In this document: in pieces, positions 17,030-25,030 of the stretch
Numbering within the stretch: position 1 is the stretch's first letter
How the letters are laid out: the number at the start of each line of letters is the position of its first letter
Assembly (NCBI GenBank): GCA_040081465.1
Contig: JBEBGL010000003.1
Span: forward strand, 124,001 to 188,000
Reading direction: 5' to 3'
Source of the DNA: UBA668 sp040081465
Lineage (GTDB): Bacteria; Actinomycetota; Acidimicrobiia; Acidimicrobiales; Ilumatobacteraceae
Length of the DNA: 64,000 nucleotides
Notes under the pieces: model-generated
Told to the model about the DNA's origin: nothing
The model's input: the letters and a program-made list of their open reading frames with translations, nothing else
The model's database searches: none
Translations under genes and position numbers: made by a program

Positions 17030-18736
17030 TTAGCCGACGTGGCGCTCGTGGCCGTGCAACACGGCGCGCAGAGCAGCGGTGATGGTGCTCGGGTCGCTGC
17101 CGACGCCCCACAGCACTCGGCCATCGCCGTTCTTGGTCTCGATGTATGCGACCGCGGTCGCCTCGCTGCCTTGGCCGACGGCATGCTCCGCGTAGTCAAC
17201 AACGTCGATCTCGGCGCCGAGGCCCTCGCGCAGCGCGTGCACGAACGCATCGATCGGGCCGTTACCAGTTCCGGAAACGGTGACGGGCGCGCCGTCGATG
17301 ATCAGTTGCGCTGTGATCGTGGTCGTGCCGCTGACGGAATCGCTGCGCAGTTCGTGACCCTGCAAGCGCATCCGTGGCTCTTCCGGCAGGTACGTCTCCT
17401 GAAACGCGAGCCACATCACGAGTGGGCTGATCTCGGTGCCCGAGTCTTCCGTGATGTGTTGAATCGTCTTGGAGAACTCGATCTGCAGTCGGCGCGGCAA
17501 GTCGAAACCGTGCTCGGCCTTCATCACGTACGCAACGCCGCCCTTGCCGCTTTGACTGTTTACGCGAATGACGGCCTCGTACGACCTGCCCAAGTGCTTC
17601 GGGTCGAGTGGTAGGTATGGCACGCCCCATTGCGGGTACTCGCCGCCGTTGGAAGCGGCTTTCTGGTCGAGCGCGTCGAAGCCCTTCTTGATCGCATCCT
17701 GGTGGCTGCCGCTGAATGATGTGAACACCAGGTCACCAACCCACGGATGCCGCGGACCTACCGGGAGCCGATTGCAGTACTCGGCGACGCGCCGCAGCGC
17801 GTCGATGTCGCTGATGTCGAGTTCCGGATCGACACCGTTCACCATCAGGTTGATCGCGAGATTGACGACGTCGACGTTGCCGGTGCGCTCGCCGTTGCCG
17901 AATAGCGTGCCCTCGACGCGGTCGGCACCCGCGAGCATTGCCAACTCCGCGGCTGCTGTCCCTGTGCCGCGATCGTTGTGTGGGTGCAGGCTCAGCACGA
18001 TGCTGTCGCGGTTGCGGATTGTTCTGCCGAACCACTCGATTACGTCGGCGTACACGTTGGGCGTGTAGCACTCGACGGTCGCCGGCAGGTTGAGGATCAG
18101 TGGCCGATCGGGCGTTGGCTCGATCACGTCCATCACGGCATGACAGATTTGCACCGCGAACTCAGGCTCGGTGAGCGTGAAGCTCTCCGGCGAGTACTCG
18201 TAGCGCACGTCGGTGCCGACCAATGTGTGCTGCAGCTTCTTGCAGAACTTGGCGGCGTTGACTGCGATCTCGGTGATGCCTGCCTTGTCGAGACCGAACA
18301 CGACTTCGCGCTGCAATGGGTTGGTCGAGTTGTAGAAGTGCACGATGGCGCGGCGCGCGCCTTGCAGTGATTCGTACGTGCGCTCGATCAGTTCCTGACG
18401 GCACTGCACCAGCACCTGAATGGTGACGTCGTCGGGCACGAGGTCTTCCTCGATCAGCTGGCGCACGAAGTCGAAGTCGGGCTGGCTAGCAGCGGGGAAG
18501 CCGACTTCGATCTCCTTGAAGCCCATCTTGACGAGCGTGTCGAACATGCGCCGCTTGCGCTGTGGGTCCATCGGGTCGATCAGCGCCTGATTGCCGTCGC
18601 GAAGGTCGACGCTGCACCATATTGGAGCGCGCTCGTGAACCTTGTTCGGCCACGTGCGATCGTGCAGCACGAGCGGTATCAGCCGTTCGTACTTGTGGAA
18701 CGGCATCTGTTTCGGTTTTACGGGTTCAGTTGGCAT
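17030..18736 (-). CDS. leuA: 2-isopropylmalate synthase LeuA
   Basis: A 568-residue alpha-isopropylmalate synthase of the long actinobacterial/fungal type, the first committed enzyme of leucine synthesis. The TIM-barrel active site has WCSVDLRDGNQAL, SLHPHNDRGTG and GNGERTGNVD; the C-terminal regulatory domain is present (INSQSGKGGVAYV, GTGNGPIDAFVHAL). The frame is open 54 bases upstream, but that part lies in the attenuator; the ATG at 18736 gives MPTEPVKPKQ and has GAAAGAA 8-10 bases before it. Leucine-dependent attenuation is indicated by the leader upstream. It is separate from leuCD and leuB. Confidence 0.96.
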   Translation of the reverse strand: MPTEPVKPKQMPFHKYERLIPLVLHDRTWPNKVHERAPIWCSVDLRDGNQALIDPMDPQRKRRMFDTLVKMGFKEIEVGFPAASQPDFDFVRQLIEEDLVPDDVTIQVLVQCRQELIERTYESLQGARRAIVHFYNSTNPLQREVVFGLDKAGITEIAVNAAKFCKKLQHTLVGTDVRYEYSPESFTLTEPEFAVQICHAVMDVIEPTPDRPLILNLPATVECYTPNVYADVIEWFGRTIRNRDSIVLSLHPHNDRGTGTAAAELAMLAGADRVEGTLFGNGERTGNVDVVNLAINLMVNGVDPELDISDIDALRRVAEYCNRLPVGPRHPWVGDLVFTSFSGSHQDAIKKGFDALDQKAASNGGEYPQWGVPYLPLDPKHLGRSYEAVIRVNSQSGKGGVAYVMKAEHGFDLPRRLQIEFSKTIQHITEDSGTEISPLVMWLAFQETYLPEEPRMRLQGHELRSDSVSGTTTITAQLIIDGAPVTVSGTGNGPIDAFVHALREGLGAEIDVVDYAEHAVGQGSEATAVAYIETKNGDGRVLWGVGSDPSTITAALRAVLHGHERHVG

Positions 18737-18763
18737 TGATCGTTCTTTCGATTCGTAGTTTCG

Positions 18764-18803
18764 CCGGAAAAAGCAAGAAGCCCCGGCCAATTCGGCTGGG
18801 GCT
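18764..18803 (-). terminator. leuA attenuator terminator hairpin
   Basis: On the - strand a ten-pair stem (AGCCCCAGCC / GGCCGGGGCT, one G-U pair, loop GAATT) is followed by TCTTGCTTTTTC. This is an intrinsic terminator lying between the leader ORF stop and the leuA start. Upstream, GGGCACGCG can pair with CGCG-CT-TGCCC just after the leader stop, giving the alternative structure expected for ribosome-mediated attenuation. Confidence 0.8.
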
Positions 18804-18832
18804 TGGGCAAGCGCGGATATGTGGCGCGTGCC

Positions 18833-18868
18833 CTACATAAGAAGGAGGAGTCCACGTTGCGTGCGCAT
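18833..18868 (-). CDS. leuL: Leucine leader peptide of leuA
   Basis: An 11-codon ORF reading MRTQRGLLLLM, with four consecutive leucine codons (CTC CTC CTT CTT) directly before the final Met and stop. It lies between hss and leuA, about 100 bases before the leuA start, and is followed by a terminator hairpin. Ribosome stalling on the Leu codons when leucyl-tRNA is short would favour read-through into leuA. Promoter spacing places transcription start at or next to this ATG, so it is probably translated leaderless. The four Leu codons in this position are very unlikely by chance. Confidence 0.85.
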   Translation of the reverse strand: MRTQRGLLLLM

Positions 18869-18875
18869 TGGCAAC

Positions 18876-18904
18876 AGTCTGCCCAGCGCCCGCACCGTTG
18901 TCAA
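18876..18904 (-). promoter_or_regulatory. Promoter of the leuA leader
   Basis: On the - strand TTGACA (18904-18899) is followed after 17 bases by CAGACT (18881-18876). The -10 ends seven bases before the leader ATG, so the transcript should begin at or beside the A of ATG. The -35 starts eight bases after the hss stop. Confidence 0.7.
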
Positions 18905-18911
18905 CGCCGGG

Positions 18912-20375
18912 TCAGCTATCGACGAGGAAGTTGGCGAATTGCCAGGGATCGGATGCGTCCACGTGGCTTGCTTCGTCGCTGAACTGCGCGAACAGGTCGC
19001 GCCGGCTGCTGACTGGGTTCCAGTCGGACGGCCCCGAATGCATCGTGCCGAGGTACGGGCGGGCGACGTCGAGCACCGCGTCCCAGGGCAGGTCGTCGGG
19101 CACGCAGACGCCTTCGTTCGGGTTCTCGATCATCCAAGTGACTGCCGCAATCACGCTGCCGGCAACCTGCACGGTTGTGGCGCTCTGATGCGGGACGACC
19201 GCCCGAGCCTCTTCGATACTCAACAGCGACCCGGTCCACCAGCTGCTGTACGGGTGCCCCATCAGCAGCACACCGAGTTCGTCGCGGCCGCTGATTATCT
19301 CGTCGTTCAAGATGCGTTGGTCTGGCTGCATTTCCCAGCCGCGCATGCGTAGCTCGAGCACGCTGTTGATAGCCGCGTCGGACGGGTGGTACGCGTAGTG
19401 CACTGTCGGGCGGTACACGGGATCACCGTTCTGATCGTTCACGGTCAGGTGCTCGCACAGTGTGAATGCTTCACCGTGGCGAATGACCATCCCGCGGATC
19501 TCGCCACTCGGCACCCAACTGCGCACCCAAGTTTCCATGCCCGGTCGCGCGATGCAGATTTGATTGCACGGTCCCTCGCCGCTGTGCGCGAACGCGTTCC
19601 GCGGTAGCGACCGTTCGTGCGTGCCCCAGCCCATCTCGGCGGGTGCGACACCCTCCTCGTAGAACCCTTCCACTGACCATGTGTTGACGAACTCATTGGT
19701 GCGCTTCGGAACGTCGGAGACTTGCGTGTCGCGTTCGGCGACGTGGATCACCTTGGTGCCGGTCAGCATCGCCAGTTCGTTGAAGCGTTGGTCGGCGAGC
19801 GCTTGTTCGAGCCTCCCCGCGTTCGGCTCCGCAAGCCCATCGACCAACATGCGCGTGGCAATCTCTGTGAGTGCTTGCTTGGTGAAGTGGCTGACGAGAC
19901 CGGGGTTGGCGCCGTGCTCGAGCACAGCGGTCGCCCCTTTGTTGTCGGGCCAGGAAGCCTTCATCCGGCGCAGGTTCATGTGGCGGACATAGAGCGTGCG
20001 CTCGAGCGGCGGAGTGGTGGTCATCTCGTCGTACGGATCCCACATCTCGACGCTGGTGTTGAGGTAGCGCACACCATGATCGCGGCACCATTGCAAGATC
20101 GCGCAGTTGTCGATGTTCCAGGCCAGATCGAGCAGGAGGTCGCCCTCACTCACACGGCCGGACAGGAACTCGTCGAGGTTGGAGGGCGTCAGGCGATCGA
20201 GCTCGTAGCGGACGCCGAGCGCGAGAGCGGATGCGATGCGATCGCGGTTATCGGTGAAGTCGACGACCGTGACGCTGGATGGAGGAATCGCTAGATCACG
20301 AACCAGCAGTGGAACCACGCACTGCGCAACCGAGCCGCAGCCGAGCACGAGCACGCGCTCGGGAACGCGGCTCAT
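18912..20375 (-). CDS. hss: Homospermidine synthase
   Basis: A 487-residue enzyme of the homospermidine synthase / saccharopine dehydrogenase-like group that joins putrescine units in an NAD-dependent aminobutyl transfer to make homospermidine. It has an N-terminal Rossmann motif (VLVLGCGSVAQCVVPLLV), then NTSVEMWDPYDE, GANPGLVSHF and the C-terminal HPYSSWWTGSLLS region typical of the family. The ATG overlaps the stop of a 54-residue ORF (ATGA), so translation is probably coupled. leuA follows on the same strand but has its own promoter. An agmatinase-like gene at 38.7-39.7 kb could supply putrescine. Confidence 0.93.
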   Translation of the reverse strand: MSRVPERVLVLGCGSVAQCVVPLLVRDLAIPPSSVTVVDFTDNRDRIASALALGVRYELDRLTPSNLDEFLSGRVSEGDLLLDLAWNIDNCAILQWCRDHGVRYLNTSVEMWDPYDEMTTTPPLERTLYVRHMNLRRMKASWPDNKGATAVLEHGANPGLVSHFTKQALTEIATRMLVDGLAEPNAGRLEQALADQRFNELAMLTGTKVIHVAERDTQVSDVPKRTNEFVNTWSVEGFYEEGVAPAEMGWGTHERSLPRNAFAHSGEGPCNQICIARPGMETWVRSWVPSGEIRGMVIRHGEAFTLCEHLTVNDQNGDPVYRPTVHYAYHPSDAAINSVLELRMRGWEMQPDQRILNDEIISGRDELGVLLMGHPYSSWWTGSLLSIEEARAVVPHQSATTVQVAGSVIAAVTWMIENPNEGVCVPDDLPWDAVLDVARPYLGTMHSGPSDWNPVSSRRDLFAQFSDEASHVDASDPWQFANFLVDS

Positions 20376-20536
20376 TCAGCAGCGGCGGTGGCGGCGAGCT
20401 CGAGGTCGAGTTCGCGGTCGAGCTCTTGCAGGGTTGCCAAGGTCTCGGGGTCACACAGGCTTTGCCAGTCGTAGGCAATGCCCTTGCGGCCCTCTTGCGT
20501 GAAGGCAGGCTGTGAAAAGGGGGTTGATTCGTTCAT
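20372..20536 (-). CDS. Small ORF (54 aa) translationally coupled to hss
   Basis: A 54-residue frame starting MNESTPFSQPAFTQEGRKG, with a central IAYDWQSLCDPETLATLQEL and an acidic/Ala C-terminus (DRELDLELAATAAAE). Its TGA overlaps the hss ATG by four bases. Amino acid composition (amphipathic, charged helix at the end, no runs of shadow-type Arg/Ser) supports real coding. No family is recognised. It may be a small partner of homospermidine synthase or a coupling ORF that controls its translation. Confidence 0.6.
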   Translation of the reverse strand: MNESTPFSQPAFTQEGRKGIAYDWQSLCDPETLATLQELDRELDLELAATAAAE

Positions 20537-20574
20537 GGCGCAGCGACCCTAACTATCGAGAAGTCACGTTGCTA

Positions 20575-20598
20575 CTTACTGATTCAGTTGACAGTAAG
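20575..20598. promoter_or_regulatory. Palindrome upstream of the hss unit
   Basis: CTTACTG and CAGTAAG form a perfect seven-base inverted repeat separated by ten bases, 39 bases before the small ORF preceding hss. It sits between the acyl-CoA synthetase stop and the hss unit and could be an operator for a dimeric regulator. A terminator role is less likely as no T-run follows. Confidence 0.4.
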
Positions 20599-20632
20599 GC
20601 TGATGCGTCCGTCAGCGCGGCCGACGCGACAG

Positions 20633-22186
20633 TCAGTTGATCTGGCGCGTGCGCTCGGTCCAGTACGTCTCGCGCAGCTTGAACTTCTGCAGCTTGCCGG
20701 TGGCCGTGCGCGCAAGCGTGTCGCGGAACTCGACGCGCTTGGGGCACTTGTAACTCGCCAGCTTCGTCTTGGTGTGCGCAATGACATCGGCCTCGGTAAT
20801 CGTCGACGAAGGAGTTCGCACGACAAGTGCCAACACGAGCTCGCCCCACTTCTCGTCGGGTACTCCGATGACTGCGACCTCCGCGACTTCCGGATGGCTG
20901 AAGACAGCGTCCTCTACCTCGATGCTGCTGACGTTCTCGCCGCCGGAGATGATGACGTCTTTCTTGCGGTCAGTGATTGTGATGTAGTGCTCTTCGTCGA
21001 TCGAGCCACCGTCACCGGTGTGGAACCAGCTCTCTCCTGCCGGGTCGTCGCTGGCTGGATGGATCGCAGCATCAGTCGCATCTGGTTGATTCCAATACCC
21101 GGCCATGATGTGGTTACCGCGGGCAAGAATTTCTCCGTCGGGTGACACGCTGAGCTCGACTCCGATTGTCGGTGCGCCTGCGCGGCTCAGCTTCGCTGCT
21201 CGCTCAGCGCTGCTCAGCTCGTCGTACTCGGCGCGCGAACGGTTCATCGTCAGCAGTGGAGTTGTCTCGGTGAGTCCGTAGATCTGAATGAGTTCCCAGC
21301 CGAGTTCGGTTTCGATGCGCTCGATCGTCTTTGTAGGCGGTGGTGCGCCGGCGCACACAATGCGGACGCGCCCGCGACCGGGGATCTCGCCCTTCCACTG
21401 CGCGGCAGCGTCAAGAATCATGTTGGCGACTGCCGGTGCGCCGCACATCAGGGTGACGCCGTGTCGTTCGACGCGGCGAAGGATCTCGGCTCCATCGACC
21501 TTGCGCAGGATGATGTGTTTGGCGCCCATGCCCGTGACTGCGTACAGCACTCCCCAGCCGTTGCAATGAAACTGCGGCAGGGTATGCAGATAGACATCGC
21601 GGTCGTTGACGCCGAGGTGCCAGCCGAAGGTTGTGGCGTTCAGCCATATGTTGCGGTGGGTGAGTTGCACGCCCTTCGGCCGCGCTGTCGTGCCGCTGGT
21701 GTAGTTGATCGTGGCGGTCGCATCCTCGTCGTAAGCCCATTCCTCAGGTTCGGAGTGCAGTGGTGGCGCGTCGGTCGCACTGCCAATAACGAAGCGGTGC
21801 TCGCAGACAACTGCAACGAGCGCCTGATCCAGTTCTGGGTCGACGTAGAGCACTCGTGCGCCGGAGTGTTCGACGATGTACGACACTTCTTCAGCGACGA
21901 GCCGAAAGTTGATCGGGACAAGCACGCGCCCCGAACCGCTGACACCGAACAGCGCCGTCAGGAGCCGCGCAGAGTTGTGGCTGACGATCGCGACGCGCTC
22001 GCCCTGCGCGATTCCGAGAGCATCGAGATGCGCGGCGATTGCCCGGGCACGCGCGGCCATCTCGGTGTAGGTGATTGAGTCCCACGACTCGGCCGGTTGA
22101 TCGGGTTCGTCGACAACGGCGACGCGGTGGGGGTAGACCTGCTCGGCTCGGCGGAGGAAGTCGTTGACAGTGAGTGCGACCTTCAT
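20633..22186 (-). CDS. Fatty-acyl-CoA synthetase (AMP-forming)
   Basis: A 517-residue ANL-superfamily ligase that activates a carboxylate with ATP and joins it to CoA. The AMP-binding motif is INYTSGTTARPKGVQLTHRN, then IYGLTETTPLL and the hinge/C-terminal motif TGDGGSIDEEHYITITDR followed by KKDVIISGGENVSS; the C-terminal lysine motif is RTATGKLQKF. The GGENVSSIEVE variant is typical of medium/long-chain FadD-like enzymes. The ATG at 22186 (MKVALTVNDFLRR) is preferred over the longer frame, which overlaps the divergent helicase. Substrate chain length cannot be read from the sequence. Confidence 0.93.
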   Translation of the reverse strand: MKVALTVNDFLRRAEQVYPHRVAVVDEPDQPAESWDSITYTEMAARARAIAAHLDALGIAQGERVAIVSHNSARLLTALFGVSGSGRVLVPINFRLVAEEVSYIVEHSGARVLYVDPELDQALVAVVCEHRFVIGSATDAPPLHSEPEEWAYDEDATATINYTSGTTARPKGVQLTHRNIWLNATTFGWHLGVNDRDVYLHTLPQFHCNGWGVLYAVTGMGAKHIILRKVDGAEILRRVERHGVTLMCGAPAVANMILDAAAQWKGEIPGRGRVRIVCAGAPPPTKTIERIETELGWELIQIYGLTETTPLLTMNRSRAEYDELSSAERAAKLSRAGAPTIGVELSVSPDGEILARGNHIMAGYWNQPDATDAAIHPASDDPAGESWFHTGDGGSIDEEHYITITDRKKDVIISGGENVSSIEVEDAVFSHPEVAEVAVIGVPDEKWGELVLALVVRTPSSTITEADVIAHTKTKLASYKCPKRVEFRDTLARTATGKLQKFKLRETYWTERTRQIN

Positions 22187-22271
22187 AGGTGCACATTGTG
22201 GTCTGCGCGCAGCAGGTGGGCGAACGTGTGCCCGCCTGCAATTGACTCTGGCCGGTACCCTGGCGGGCAAC

Positions 22272-23546
22272 ATGCCTGAAAATTCTCGCCCGCCGGGCGC
22301 ACAGCGGCGCCGCCGCACCTCCCCGAAACCCGCCGAATACCGCAGTCCGACATCCGCCCCGGTGCTGACTCTTTCGCCCGACGATTACGTGCCGACTGCG
22401 TTCATCGATCTCGGCGTTCCTCCAAGTGTCGACTTCGGTCTCGCCGCCGCCGGCTTCACCGCACCATTCGCGATTCAGACCAAGGCGATACCGGTCGCGC
22501 TCACTGGACGTGATGTGTGTGGCCGCGCCAAGACCGGTAGTGGCAAGACGTTGGCGTTCGGTGTGCCGTTGCTTGCCCGGCTCACCAAAGTGGGCGAGCC
22601 GCGTCGGCCGGCGGCGCTGGTGATGGTGCCGACGCGCGAGTTGGCGCTGCAGGTCTCCGAAGTCCTTGCTCCGGTTGCGATCGCTTGTGGGCGTACCGTG
22701 CTTGCTGTTTATGGCGGAGCGTCCCGTCAGCAACAGATCGACGCGCTGCAGTTAGGCGTCGATGTTGTCGTGGCCACGCCGCTGCGTCTGATCGATCTGC
22801 TCAAAGAGAACGAGCTGCAGCTCGATGCAGTCGAGATCGTGGTGCTCGACGAAGCCGACCGCATGGCCGACGACGGGTTCACGCCGCAAGTCGAGTGGAT
22901 CCTGCGCAAGGTCACCGCGCCGCATCAGACGATGCTGTTCTCGGCGACGCTGGATGGCGATGTCGCCCACTTGGTTACGCGATACATGAAAGACCCGGTC
23001 GAGGTGGCGATCGACGCCGCTACCGACACGGTCGGCAGCATGCATCACCTCTTTCTGGCTGTGCATCACATGGACAAAGATCGCGTCGTTGCAGCAATCG
23101 CAAGCGGCATGACGAAGACGCTGGTCTTCTGCCAAACGAAGCGCATGTGCGATCGCGTCGAGCGCAACCTGCAAGACCTCGGCGTACGCGCGGCGGCGAT
23201 TCACGGCGACCTTGCACAGGCGGCGCGCGAGCGCGCGTTGAAGCGCTTCACCGAAGGCGAGCTTTCCGTGTTGGTCGCCACCGACGTTGCGGCCCGCGGC
23301 ATCGACATCGACGACATCGGCGCTGTGATTCACTACGAGCCAGCGCCGGATGTGAAGGATTACCTGCATCGCAGCGGACGTACCGCTCGCGCCGGTCGCG
23401 ACGGCTGGGCGGTCACGCTCGCCGAGTACAACCAGCACACGCAAGTGCGCATCCTGCAGCGAGGCATGCGATTGGAACCAACGCTGCCAATCGAAGCCTT
23501 CAGCAACAACCCAAAGCTAAAGCACCTAGCCGACTTCCACGTCTAG
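22272..23546 (+). CDS. DEAD-box RNA helicase
   Basis: A 424-residue ATP-dependent RNA helicase. Motifs in order: Q motif (FTAPFAIQTKAIP), Walker A AKTGSGKT, PTRELALQ, VLDEADRMAD, SAT (MLFSATLDGD), ATDVAARGIDI and HRSGRTARAGR. The N-terminus is a basic Pro/Arg-rich tail (about 40 residues). The ATG at 22272 (MPENSRPPGAQRRRR) is chosen over an upstream in-frame start that lies within the divergent promoter region of the acyl-CoA synthetase. Likely roles are ribosome assembly or mRNA turnover in the cold. Confidence 0.93.
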   Translation: MPENSRPPGAQRRRRTSPKPAEYRSPTSAPVLTLSPDDYVPTAFIDLGVPPSVDFGLAAAGFTAPFAIQTKAIPVALTGRDVCGRAKTGSGKTLAFGVPLLARLTKVGEPRRPAALVMVPTRELALQVSEVLAPVAIACGRTVLAVYGGASRQQQIDALQLGVDVVVATPLRLIDLLKENELQLDAVEIVVLDEADRMADDGFTPQVEWILRKVTAPHQTMLFSATLDGDVAHLVTRYMKDPVEVAIDAATDTVGSMHHLFLAVHHMDKDRVVAAIASGMTKTLVFCQTKRMCDRVERNLQDLGVRAAAIHGDLAQAARERALKRFTEGELSVLVATDVAARGIDIDDIGAVIHYEPAPDVKDYLHRSGRTARAGRDGWAVTLAEYNQHTQVRILQRGMRLEPTLPIEAFSNNPKLKHLADFHV

Positions 23547-23590
23547 CCCATCAGGTTCTCAGTCGAGTGTTTGCTGCAGCTTTGGTGCCT

Positions 23591-23632
23591 GTCGAGTGTT
23601 TCCTGCCCGCAGGCAGGCACGAAACACTCGAC
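23591..23632. repeat. Long palindrome between converging genes (REP-like or bidirectional terminator)
   Basis: GTCGAGTGTTTC and GAAACACTCGAC are perfect 12-base arms with an inner CCTGCC/GGCAGG stem, giving one long hairpin. A partial copy, GTCGAGTGTTTGCTGC, lies just upstream (23562-23577). It ends on the stop codon of the GNAT gene and sits 45 bases after the helicase stop. The size and the extra half copy suggest a dispersed REP-type element that may also terminate both genes. Confidence 0.7.
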
Positions 23633-24417
23633 TAACTCTGCGTCAACACCGCTTGCGAGTACAGCAGCTGGAAGCCGAGGCGTTCCAGGTTGCGCGCCGA
23701 CTGGCCATCGGGGACCGCGGTGCATGCGGCGAAGTCGCAGCCCAGTTTGAGCGCGAGGTGCAGTCGATAGGCGAGTAGCGCTTGCTGCAGGCCTCGACCG
23801 CGATGCGTAGCCAGTGTCGCGGCACCGCCTAACCAGCCAACGCCATCGACGAGGTTCAGCGAGCCGCATGCGGCGGGCTCACCGTTAACCATCGCTACGA
23901 AGTCGTGCGTGTCGCCCACTTGCATCATCACTTCGCAGAATTCATCGCTGATTCGCCGCGCTTCACCAGTCGAGTCGCCGGCGAGAATTGCATTGCGCTC
24001 CGCCACCAGCGCGGCGTTGACTTCTCGAATGTCGGCAGGGGATTGGTCGGGCAGCGAGTGGAGTTCGCGGACGTACACGTTTCGGAAGCGTTCCAATCGA
24101 AAGCTGGCGACTCCGAGCGCGGCAACCAACTCCTCGCTGACCCACGGGTTGATCTCGACCGAAGCCGGTAGCGACCGCGACCTGTAGAAGGTCTCGACTG
24201 CGCTCACGATTTCTGCGCCGGGCATTCCGCCAAGTCCGATCCCTGCTGCCCGGTTCACATAGCGACCAGATCCGAACGCGATGAGTTGGCCGCCATCGCA
24301 TTCCTGTGCGGCTCCCGGAGTTGCCGGTGTCATCCGTGCGAGGACATTCGCCTGCCGTGCCGACATGTTGGCCGCGGAGTATTCAACCCGCCTCACCAGC
24401 TCGCGATCTACATACAT
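23632..24417 (-). CDS. GNAT-family N-acetyltransferase
   Basis: A 261-residue protein whose C-terminal half has the GNAT core: substrate strand DFVAMVNGEPAACGSLNL, then acetyl-CoA motif A GGAATLATHRGRGLQQALL (R/Q-x-x-G-x-G/A pattern) and motif B SARNLERLGFQLLYSQ. The N-terminal half resembles a second, degenerate GNAT domain, as in actinobacterial two-domain GNATs. Its stop overlaps the palindrome shared with the converging helicase gene. The substrate is unknown. Confidence 0.85.
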   Translation of the reverse strand: MYVDRELVRRVEYSAANMSARQANVLARMTPATPGAAQECDGGQLIAFGSGRYVNRAAGIGLGGMPGAEIVSAVETFYRSRSLPASVEINPWVSEELVAALGVASFRLERFRNVYVRELHSLPDQSPADIREVNAALVAERNAILAGDSTGEARRISDEFCEVMMQVGDTHDFVAMVNGEPAACGSLNLVDGVGWLGGAATLATHRGRGLQQALLAYRLHLALKLGCDFAACTAVPDGQSARNLERLGFQLLYSQAVLTQS

Positions 24418-24445
24418 GCACTAAGTCTCGCCGCGATGCCGCGGA

Positions 24446-25030
24446 CTACGTCAACCAGGCGGGGCGTTTGGATTCGAAGTCGGTGATCTCGTCGGCGTGG
24501 GTCATGGTGATGCCTACGTCGTCGAGGCCGTTGAGGATGCGGTGCTGTGTTTGCGCATCCATCGCGAACGAGGCAACGATGCCGGCAGCTGGAACCTCGA
24601 CTGAGCGACGCTCGACGTCGATGGTGATCTCGGTGGTCGGGTCGGCTTCGATCGCGTCCCACAGCTGATGCACCGTGGCTTCCGGAAGCACGATTGCGAG
24701 CAGGCCATTCTGGGTGCAGTTGTTGGCGAAGATGTCGCTGAAGCTGGGGGCGATGACGGCGTCGAACCCGCCTTGCACGATCGCCCACACGGCGTGCTCG
24801 CGCGACGAGCCGACGCCGAAGGCTGGGCCGGCGACGAGAATGCTTGCGCCCGCGTAGCGCTCGTCGTTGAGCACGAAGTTGCGATCGTCGCGCCACGTCG
24901 AGAACAGACCCTTCTCGAACCCTGTGCGCTCGATGTGCTTCAACCACTCGGCGGGAATGATCTGGTCGGTATCAACGTCGGCGCGCTTCAGTGGCACGCC
25001 GCGACCCGACACTACGTGTACAGCTTTCAT
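24446..25030 (-). CDS. leuD: 3-isopropylmalate dehydratase small subunit LeuD
   Basis: A 194-residue swivel subunit of isopropylmalate isomerase in leucine synthesis. Recognisable parts are the N-terminal VPLKRADVDTDQIIPAEWLK, the substrate loop GPAFGVGSSREHAVWAI and APSFSDIFANNCTQNGLL. The ATG overlaps the leuC stop by four bases, so the subunits are translationally coupled. Length is normal. Confidence 0.97.
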   Translation of the reverse strand: MKAVHVVSGRGVPLKRADVDTDQIIPAEWLKHIERTGFEKGLFSTWRDDRNFVLNDERYAGASILVAGPAFGVGSSREHAVWAIVQGGFDAVIAPSFSDIFANNCTQNGLLAIVLPEATVHQLWDAIEADPTTEITIDVERRSVEVPAAGIVASFAMDAQTQHRILNGLDDVGITMTHADEITDFESKRPAWLT

